Below, in pieces: positions 57,304-64,000 of a stretch of 64,000 nucleotides of DNA. The notes beneath the pieces were generated by a model. The model saw only the letters and a program-made list of their open reading frames with translations. It was not told the origin of the DNA and made no database searches. Made by a program: the position numbers and the translations under genes. Every line of letters starts with the position of its first letter. Position 1 is the stretch's first letter. Origin of the DNA: Thermogutta terrifontis (GTDB lineage: Bacteria > Planctomycetota > Planctomycetia > Pirellulales > Thermoguttaceae); assembly GCF_002277955.1 (NCBI RefSeq), contig NZ_CP018477.1, positions 1,550,001-1,614,000 of the forward strand, written 5' to 3'.

Positions 57304-57930
57304 ATGACACCACCAACAGGCGTTTTGGGCACCGGCAATGCGCATAAGGTCAGAGAGCTTCAGGAACTACTTGCCGACACTCCCGTACTGTGGCGCTCCC
57401 TGGCCGAGTTTCCGGGAATTCCCGAAGTGCCAGAAACCGGACAGACTTTCGCCGAAAACGCCCGGCTTAAAGCGGTCGGGTATGCTCGGGCGATCGGACA
57501 GTGGGTGCTGGCGGAAGATGCCGGTCTGATGGTGGATGCCCTTGGGGGAGAACCAGGAGTCCTGTCCGCCCGATACGCTGGTGAACCGCGGGACGATCGC
57601 AGAAATATTGAACTTTTGCTCCAGCGACTCAAAGATGTTCCCCCGGAACGCCGGACCGCCCAGTTCGTCTGCCATATGGTACTGGCCGACCCTGCCGGTC
57701 AGATTGTCGCCGAAACCACGGGTTTATGCCGAGGACGGATCACCGACGCACCACGTGGTGATCATGGATTCGGTTACGATCCAGTGTTCGAGATTCCCGA
57801 ATATCACCGCACGTTTGCGGAGCTTGGGCTTGCGGTGAAAGGGTGTCTCAGCCATCGTGCCCGCGCTGCCCAGGCGATGGTGAACCACATCAGACGGCTG
57901 GTGACGTCCGGCCGCTGGCGCGGCGAATGA
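57304..57930 (+). CDS. rdgB: XTP/dITP diphosphatase (RdgB/HAM1)
   Basis: A 208-residue Ham1-family pyrophosphatase that removes deaminated purine nucleotides. Landmarks are GTGNAHKVRELQ at the start, TFAENARLKA, LAEDAGLMVDALGG, GVLSARYAG, and the final GFGYDPVFEIPE, FAELGLAVKGCLSHRARA. Its stop lies next to the region before the substrate-binding protein gene. Confidence 0.92.
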   Translation: MTPPTGVLGTGNAHKVRELQELLADTPVLWRSLAEFPGIPEVPETGQTFAENARLKAVGYARAIGQWVLAEDAGLMVDALGGEPGVLSARYAGEPRDDRRNIELLLQRLKDVPPERRTAQFVCHMVLADPAGQIVAETTGLCRGRITDAPRGDHGFGYDPVFEIPEYHRTFAELGLAVKGCLSHRARAAQAMVNHIRRLVTSGRWRGE

Positions 57931-58094
57931 GGAGCATGAGAAGGCCATTCGGACAACAATTTCCTATCACAGAGGGATTGTGTCACGATAAGCCGCCGGC
58001 TGGCCCATGCACCAAATTTGGCAGAGCGCATCCAAGCGTCCCTTTGGAATGGGCTTTGAGGAAGCTCAAGGAACACATAAACCCGCGGCAAAGC

Positions 58095-59975
58095 ATGACA
58101 GGTCGATTCATCGCTGCCTATGGTGTGATCGCCCTTGGGTTGGTGGGTTTGGTTTGGGCATTCTGGAGGCCCAAAGAGCCCGCGGCAGACTTTTCTTTTT
58201 GCAATGGCACGGAAATCAAAACCGTGGACCCAGCGCTTGTGACCGGGCAGCCGGAGGGCAGGGTGGTTTGGGCGATTTTTGAAGGGCTGACCACCTACGA
58301 CCCAAAAACGCTTGCGCCACGTCCCGGAGTGGCCGAAAGCTGGGAGGTTTCCAAAGACAAGAGAGTTTACACGTTTCACCTTCGCAAAAACGCTTACTGG
58401 TCGGATGGCACGCCTTTGACGGCCGAGGATTTTCACTGGTCTTTCCGCCGCCTCCTCCATCCGGAAACAGCCTCGGAATATGCCTATGAGCTGTGGTACG
58501 TGGTCAACGCGGAAAAATACACCTCCGGGCAGGTCGAGGTGGGGGATCCCGTCGAGATCGAGTTGAACGAAAAACCGCCGGGAGCTCGTCCTTATGCATC
58601 TGGTGTGATTCTGCGAGGCAGGCTTGTCGCCATTGAAGCTGGGCCAACCGGAAGGATGGAGAATCAAGCTGAGGCATCGCCGGTTTACGTGGTGGAGATC
58701 GACGGTCGCAAGGAATATTTCCAGAAACCCGAGCGGGAGGGCCAGCCGCCACGCGATCCACGGGCCCGCCCTTATCGGTGGTTACTTTTCGACTTTGAGC
58801 ATGTGGGGATCAAGGTGCTCGATCGATTCACGCTTCAGATGACACTCAACCATCCGGTACCGTACTTTCTTCAGATCATTGGCTTTTTCCCGATGATGCC
58901 GGTGCCCCGGCACTGTCTTGAGAAATATGGTTATCCCGCCTGGACCAAGCCCGAAAACATCGTCTCGAATGGGCCATTCGTGCTGCAGTACCGCCGGATT
59001 CGCGACCGGATTCGGCTGGTCAAGAATCCATGGTATTGGGATCGCGAGAATGTTCGGCTGAATACGGTGGATGTCCTGGCGGCGGAATCGGCCATTACGG
59101 GACTCAATCTGTACATGACCGGTGCCGCGGACTGGATTCCCGTGGTTCCCAACGAAGTTGTGGGAGAACTCCTCCGGCAGAAGCGGAAGGACTTTCAGCC
59201 CGCTCCCTATCTGGCAGTGGAGTACTACATCGTCAACACGCGTCGGCCACCGCTGGATGATCCCCGCGTGCGCCGGGCGCTAGCCCTGGCCATCGACAAA
59301 CGTGAAATCATCAACCGGATTCTTCAGACCGGCCAGGAACCTGCAATGAGCTTTGTTCCCCCATCAATTGCGAATTACATTCCCTATCAACCACCGCAGA
59401 TGCCGGAGTACGACCCCGCAACCGCCCGCCGGTTGCTTGCCGAGGCCGGATATCCTGGCGGGAGGGGCTTTCCCAAGATCGAAATCCTGTACAACACGCA
59501 CGAATCGCACCAGGCTATTGCCGAACTTGTTCAGGCCCAGTGGAAAAGAAATTTGGGAATCAACGTGCGGCTGCAGAATCAAGATTGGGCCCGGTATCTG
59601 GCCAGCCGACGACAGGGCGAGTTCTGGGTGGCCCGCGCTGGATGGATTGCTGATTATCTTGATCCGAACACGTTTTTGGAAATGATGACCACGGGCAATC
59701 CCAACAATCATGGGGGCTGGAGCAACGCCGAGTATGATCGGTTGATCTCCCGGGCGCAGGTGGAGGTGGACGAGCAGCGTCGATTGGCGTTGTTTAAGGA
59801 GGCGGAAACCCTCCTCCTGGAAGAAATGCCAATCCTGCCGCTCTATTTTCCGGTTACCCGAGCCATGGTTCGCCCATATGTGCGCGGATATTACGGCAAC
59901 GTCTTGGACATCCATCCCCTAAAGGATATTTGGGTGGATGTTTCCAAAAAGAGCGGGAAAACAGCCGACCAGTGA
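58095..59975 (+). CDS. Membrane-anchored peptide-type substrate-binding protein (SBP_bac_5)
   Basis: A 626-residue solute-binding protein. A single membrane helix (VIALGLVGLVWAFW) precedes GTEIKTVDPALVTG, IFEGLTTYDPKTL, GVAESWEVSKD, LRKNAYWSDGTPLTAEDF and LDDPRVRRALALAIDK, the pattern of the DppA/OppA family. Compared with usual members there is an extra block of about 90 residues after YVVNAEKYTSG, containing an SH3-like ILRGRLVAIEAG. Other in-frame starts exist (57927 in an ATGA overlap with rdgB, and 57936); 58095 puts the membrane helix at the N-terminus. No permease gene follows. Confidence 0.75.
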   Translation: MTGRFIAAYGVIALGLVGLVWAFWRPKEPAADFSFCNGTEIKTVDPALVTGQPEGRVVWAIFEGLTTYDPKTLAPRPGVAESWEVSKDKRVYTFHLRKNAYWSDGTPLTAEDFHWSFRRLLHPETASEYAYELWYVVNAEKYTSGQVEVGDPVEIELNEKPPGARPYASGVILRGRLVAIEAGPTGRMENQAEASPVYVVEIDGRKEYFQKPEREGQPPRDPRARPYRWLLFDFEHVGIKVLDRFTLQMTLNHPVPYFLQIIGFFPMMPVPRHCLEKYGYPAWTKPENIVSNGPFVLQYRRIRDRIRLVKNPWYWDRENVRLNTVDVLAAESAITGLNLYMTGAADWIPVVPNEVVGELLRQKRKDFQPAPYLAVEYYIVNTRRPPLDDPRVRRALALAIDKREIINRILQTGQEPAMSFVPPSIANYIPYQPPQMPEYDPATARRLLAEAGYPGGRGFPKIEILYNTHESHQAIAELVQAQWKRNLGINVRLQNQDWARYLASRRQGEFWVARAGWIADYLDPNTFLEMMTTGNPNNHGGWSNAEYDRLISRAQVEVDEQRRLALFKEAETLLLEEMPILPLYFPVTRAMVRPYVRGYYGNVLDIHPLKDIWVDVSKKSGKTADQ

Positions 59976-59980
59976 CTTTG

Positions 59981-61042
59981 TCAGACGGGTTTGACGAATC
60001 GTGCCGTCATCTGCCTTGTCAATTCGAGGTATTTCCGTCCGTCTTCCACGGATGGCTCGATCTCGCTTCCTTCGTGCCACTCGTTCCAGGAAGTGATGAG
60101 AACCCAATCGGGGTCGGCAGCGATGGCGGCCTCCCATTGCACGGTGTAGCTCTGCCCGTCGTAACGTTCCACTTTCAGGCCGGGCTTGCGGATCTTGGTG
60201 TCGTCGTATCCCGGGATGACTGTGAGGGAACTGATTCGGCCGGCGTCCCGGGCGAGCTTGACCCACCGTGGAAACGTTTCTTCGCACCAGGCTTTCACCT
60301 GCTCGAGAGATTTGCCGCGAAGGTGTCCCGCCGTGCTGTAGGTATGGAGTCCATCGAACACCTCAGCCGCCTTGGGAGAGAACTGATCGCCCTGGAAAAT
60401 TGCTCCTCGGCTGAAGGATTTATTGACCATCTGGATGACCTCTGCCCAGGCCGCCACGCCGATTTCACCGACCGCTCGACCGTAAATGAAGACGACCGGT
60501 TTTCCTTTGACCTGCAGCCAGGCCGGATGAGCCGCATATTTCTCCAGGAGCCGCACAATATCCTTGGCCGCATTTTCCGGGGTTTTTGGCTGGCCGGGAA
60601 TCGTTTCGTAGTAGATGGTTACCGCCAGGCCGTGTTCAGCGGAAATATCCAGGATCCGCGGCACGGCCTGATCCTCGAAGGAGCGATGCCCCCACCAACT
60701 GGCAATCCAACCCGTTAACCCTGCTTCCTTCGCCCATTGGCAGTGCTGGCGGATGATTTTTGGGTCGTGGGAATCGTATGGGCCAAGCTCCGGGTAATGG
60801 GTGCTCGAGCCGATCGTTTTAACGTTCTCGTCAACATCTCGCCAGTGACTCCATCGTCCACTTCCGCCGGTGGCCGCTGGATTACCATACCACGGGTAGT
60901 AGAAGGCCAGGACGTGTCTGGGAATCTCACGGCTTGAAACCGCGGGAGCTTCTGCCCCGTAAAGGGACGCAAGACTCTTCCCACCCAGTGCTAACGTGCC
61001 CAAAGTTCCCATCTGGCGGAGGAAATCGCGTCGCGTGCTCAT
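59981..61042 (-). CDS. Tat-exported GH99-like endo-alpha-mannosidase
   Basis: A 353-residue protein. The N-terminus STRRDFLRQMGTLGTLALGG is a twin-arginine signal. The fold is GH99-like: AFYYPWYGNP, GWIASWWGHRS, VVFIYGRAVGE, and the final TSWNEWHEGSEIEPS, a strong family marker. GH99 enzymes cut within alpha-mannans. GGAGAAAA precedes the start. It converges with the substrate-binding protein gene, 5 bp apart. Confidence 0.82.
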   Translation of the reverse strand: MSTRRDFLRQMGTLGTLALGGKSLASLYGAEAPAVSSREIPRHVLAFYYPWYGNPAATGGSGRWSHWRDVDENVKTIGSSTHYPELGPYDSHDPKIIRQHCQWAKEAGLTGWIASWWGHRSFEDQAVPRILDISAEHGLAVTIYYETIPGQPKTPENAAKDIVRLLEKYAAHPAWLQVKGKPVVFIYGRAVGEIGVAAWAEVIQMVNKSFSRGAIFQGDQFSPKAAEVFDGLHTYSTAGHLRGKSLEQVKAWCEETFPRWVKLARDAGRISSLTVIPGYDDTKIRKPGLKVERYDGQSYTVQWEAAIAADPDWVLITSWNEWHEGSEIEPSVEDGRKYLELTRQMTARFVKPV

Positions 61043-61193
61043 GGTTTTTTCTCCTCACGGTCAAGGGACATACGGAAATCGGGGAAAACCTGCAGGGTGC
61101 GCAGCGGGAACGCTCCATCCTGCGGACAGAAGCCAAACAGGATTGGCTGTCCGCCTCACGGTCAAAATGCCATGTACAATAAGGCGGGTTGTT

Positions 61194-63815
61194 TCATTGG
61201 ATTTCGATTTCGTACCACAGCGTCCTGAATTGGGGCCCTATTTCGACAACGGCCTGATCGCCACCAGAAACCGTCACCGCGTCCCTGCGGCGTCCCGCCT
61301 CGTCGAGGGCATAGACTTTCACGCGGCTGGACGAAACCGGCAGCACGATGCGAGCCGGCACTCCTTCGCAGAGGATCGGCTCGTCGCCCCAGCGGCGTCC
61401 CACGGTCACCCGATCGCCCTCTTTACGGAAGTCCCAGCCTGTATTTTGGGCCTTTCCCGTAGCAGCGAGGAGGATTCGGCCAGGCCGATCAAATCCGTCC
61501 CCTTTGATAACGGTGAGCGAAACGGTCGCCCAACCCAGCTCCGTTTCTCCAATCTGAATCTGGATTCCATTCAGATTGAAAGTTCTTCCGGCGGGGAAAC
61601 CGGTCACGAGTTTCGTTTTCGGCGAGTTGACCAGGAACACCCCGGCGCCGGGCTGAGAGACATCCCAGCAGATTTGTTGCGTATCGGACAGGAAAACCTT
61701 CTGCTCCGCGGACAGCGTGGGTGGTGGCACACTATCGCTGGGTTCTTTCAGTGCCATGGCCACCCGATGGAGCAAGCTCAGGTTGGCGGGAATACCCAAA
61801 CGGTCGGCGGTCAGCGCCCAGGGATTGAGTGTTTCTCGGAGGATGGATTGTTCCTTTTCACGGGTCATGCCCACGACCACAGCCTGGGTGGCGGGTTGCA
61901 CATCACCCCGGTAGAACATGGCGACGCAGGCGGGCATGTGAACGAGTTTGGTCACCTCGCTTTTGATGTCGAAGAAACCCGTGATTTTTCGCGGCTCGTA
62001 ATCTCGACTGTGGCTGTAAGTGAAGCTGAAGATTCCATCCCAATCCTGAAAAGCCCCAAAAGCCGCGATCATCGGAAATCCTTCGGCGGCGTATTCGTTG
62101 GGAGCCGGGTGGTTGTATTCGCTCACGGTGAACGGCAAACCTTCGACACGCCGACTGGCGAGTCCGGAAAGTGTGCCTCCCGGCTGATTCACGAGGGCCA
62201 GACTACGCACATACCAGTTTTCCGGATCCCATGGCCTGCCGGGGAAAACGGGATGCTGCCAGTAGGCATGCGAGTCGATGTAGTCCAGCCCAGCTTGAAT
62301 GTGAACTGGACTGTAGGAGAGTTGCGTTCCCGCGACCAGCGGCTTCAGCTTGAGTTCCTCCTTCAGAAATCGGTACATTCCCCACCAGTAGTCGCGTTCG
62401 AGCTCCCACAAAAAATCTGCGAAGTCGGCCCGGGCGGCGGCCGTCATTTGCGGTCCGCGAGCAGGAACAATGGGAACCGTCTGATCGGCGAGGGATTGGC
62501 CCTCTTCCAGGCCGATGACCCCACCCGGCCGGAGTGACACGTCTGCCAGTTCGTACGTCCCGGGACGGAGTTGGCTGAACGTGATCCTGGCATTTGGATC
62601 ATCGCGATCCGCCACAAAGCTGAGGCGATATTCCTTCCACTCGGCCGAGGTTTGAACATCCGCGGAAAGGCCGAGACGCTGCCAGGGATCGTGGTTCATC
62701 ATGCAGTTCACGTCGATCCGGCCCGGTTTGTCCGCTTTCAGCCAGAATCGGAGAGTGTACACCTGACCTTTCTGAACTGAAAAACCGCCCTGGCTTAACT
62801 GGGGGATCCAGGTTTCTTGTCCGTTGCGGATGACGCGCAAACGCAAGGCGGGTTTGCCCTGAAAGCCATTCGGAATGACCTCGGCGACGACCTCCGAGAG
62901 ATTGTCACGCTGGAGGTTCCACACCTTTTCCCACTGGCCGGAAAAGTCACGATTTTTCAGGATTTCCTCGCCCAGGGGTTGACGCTGGGCATTCCACGCT
63001 TTGCGAAGCGCGTCGTCACTGCCGTATTTCTTTTTCAGCCAGGCATTCCACAGCTTGCGGAGTTGGCTGGCGTACGGCTCGGGCAAATGATCAAACGCTC
63101 CCTTGCGGTACTCGTCAAACGCTGCATTTTCGTTATTGATTTCGACCATCGCAATGGCCGGTTCGTTGATGTACGCCGTGCCGGTGTAGGGATTGACGTG
63201 CGTGAGCAAATCGCGGGCATATTTTTTCTGGTACTCGATCATCCGGGGTTCAAAGTTGTCGATCCCTTTATCGTAGTTGGGGAGGCCCTCCACCGCGGGA
63301 AAGCCTTCGGCCGGGCCAAACTCCCGGGACACATGCAGATTGAGGTTGGTATAGATCCCGTGCAATTTCAATTGATAAATCAGGTAATCCAGCTTATCCA
63401 GCATTTCGGGATCAATCGTCAGCTTATTGGGGCTTTTACCCCAGATGTGCCGATTGTCCATGTGATGCATTCGCACACAATTGATCCCCAGGCTGGCGAG
63501 ACGCCTGGCAAGGCGTTCTGCCTCTTCCTTGGTTGGGAAGCAGGCTTCAAAACAGAGGTTAGTGGCCCACAGCCGGATCCGCCCGGCATCTGTCACAAAG
63601 TGCCCATTTTCCGCCCGAATAAACCCGTGCTTCCCAGCGGGACGGTCAAGCCATTCTGAGATGTTTGTGATGCTGTCCGTTGGTTCGTAGCTCAGGACAA
63701 ACGGAAAGAGCTTGCCTGGAGTTGCCGTTTCTTCTCCCCGAGAGGGTGTTGCTCCGAAGCACAGTAGCCCAAGTAGCAGGATCAGAATGCAATCGAACGC
63801 AACGTTTCGCCTCAT
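61194..63815 (-). CDS. Secreted clan-A glycoside hydrolase (GH5-like) with inserted binding domain
   Basis: An 873-residue exported enzyme with a (beta/alpha)8 fold of the GH-A clan. RADENG-type start FIRAENGHFVTDAGRIRLWATNL leads to LGINCVRMHHMD, the acid/base Glu in VEINNENAAFDEY, and the nucleophile Glu in VSEYNHPAPNEY. Between about residues 290 and 440 a beta-sandwich segment (YTLRFWLKADKPGRIDVN, ITFSQLRPGTYELADVSL) interrupts the barrel and resembles a CBM4/9-type module. The exact GH family is uncertain. GAGAGG precedes the start. Confidence 0.7.
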   Translation of the reverse strand: MRRNVAFDCILILLLGLLCFGATPSRGEETATPGKLFPFVLSYEPTDSITNISEWLDRPAGKHGFIRAENGHFVTDAGRIRLWATNLCFEACFPTKEEAERLARRLASLGINCVRMHHMDNRHIWGKSPNKLTIDPEMLDKLDYLIYQLKLHGIYTNLNLHVSREFGPAEGFPAVEGLPNYDKGIDNFEPRMIEYQKKYARDLLTHVNPYTGTAYINEPAIAMVEINNENAAFDEYRKGAFDHLPEPYASQLRKLWNAWLKKKYGSDDALRKAWNAQRQPLGEEILKNRDFSGQWEKVWNLQRDNLSEVVAEVIPNGFQGKPALRLRVIRNGQETWIPQLSQGGFSVQKGQVYTLRFWLKADKPGRIDVNCMMNHDPWQRLGLSADVQTSAEWKEYRLSFVADRDDPNARITFSQLRPGTYELADVSLRPGGVIGLEEGQSLADQTVPIVPARGPQMTAAARADFADFLWELERDYWWGMYRFLKEELKLKPLVAGTQLSYSPVHIQAGLDYIDSHAYWQHPVFPGRPWDPENWYVRSLALVNQPGGTLSGLASRRVEGLPFTVSEYNHPAPNEYAAEGFPMIAAFGAFQDWDGIFSFTYSHSRDYEPRKITGFFDIKSEVTKLVHMPACVAMFYRGDVQPATQAVVVGMTREKEQSILRETLNPWALTADRLGIPANLSLLHRVAMALKEPSDSVPPPTLSAEQKVFLSDTQQICWDVSQPGAGVFLVNSPKTKLVTGFPAGRTFNLNGIQIQIGETELGWATVSLTVIKGDGFDRPGRILLAATGKAQNTGWDFRKEGDRVTVGRRWGDEPILCEGVPARIVLPVSSSRVKVYALDEAGRRRDAVTVSGGDQAVVEIGPQFRTLWYEIEIQ

Positions 63816-64000
63816 GGTGGGACCTCTCTTGGGTGCAGGATCTTATTTGACGGTTTGCTGATCCGACACAACATTCTCACGGCGGACGCACGGTGTGCTG
63901 CCGCAGGCAAGAGGTGGCATGCGAGAGTTGATTATAGGCTACAAACTCCAGCCATTGCGATAGGGTGGATTCAGGAGGGCATTAGCTTCGTCGGAGTTGG
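63816..64000. other. Upstream region of the clan-A glycoside hydrolase gene
   Basis: No gene or clear motif is seen before the window edge. Confidence 0.3.

Noticed and set aside
60996-62537. 513-codon open frame on the plus strand
   Set aside because: Antisense to the GH-A hydrolase; no domain seen.

Overview
The window looks like chromosomal DNA of a planctomycete. The evidence is two DUF1559 proteins with prepilin-type N-termini, a DUF1080 protein, a sulfatase, a PQQ-like propeller starting its mature part with DWPQWRGP, DUF4254, and several secreted glycoside hydrolases. Fairly high GC and the mix of families would fit a Pirellulales/Thermogutta-like organism, but the species assignment is inference.

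Region 1 (1-2519) is the tail of a type III CRISPR effector operon: a cut-off upstream gene, a Cas7-type RAMP (Cmr4-like), a small Cmr5/Cas11-like subunit and a second RAMP, joined by ATGA overlaps. No CRISPR array is visible.

Region 2 (2959-15991) is the most interesting part. It is a tightly packed six-gene plus-strand operon: PLD-nuclease/SNF2 helicase, Eco57I-type adenine methylase, DprA-like SLOG protein, a DpdA-like transglycosylase with a fused N-terminal domain (the enzyme type that inserts 7-deazaguanines into DNA), a UvrD/Rep-type helicase and an AddB/Cas4-like iron-sulfur PD-(D/E)XK nuclease. I read it as an uncharacterised DNA modification/restriction defence module that joins base methylation, base exchange and two helicase-nuclease pairs.

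Region 3 (15992-21858) is the replication/integration module of an integrative element: paired inverted repeats, an excisionase-like HTH protein, a primase-polymerase, a DUF3631 ATPase, small coupled ORFs, and a tyrosine recombinase whose 3' end runs into a tRNA-Val gene. The tRNA 3' end is the likely attachment site, so the element extends leftward and probably carries the defence operon as cargo. Its left end was not found.

Region 4 (21859-64000) is ordinary planctomycete chromosome: an MBL-fold exonuclease-like protein; glycan catabolism (GH36, DUF1080, sulfatase, GH99, a clan-A glycoside hydrolase); DUF1559 proteins; a radical SAM/CPBP pair; ApbE; LarC with a membrane protein; thioredoxin; PanB; an L,D-transpeptidase homologue lacking its catalytic Cys; PyrE; GlnA with a candidate sigma-54 promoter; a PQQ-like propeller; a coiled-coil protein; an FAH-family enzyme; a decayed glycosyltransferase; acetyl-CoA synthetase; a sugar isomerase; a TPR protein; RdgB and a peptide-type substrate-binding protein. 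Intergenic DNA here carries at least two interspersed repeat families.
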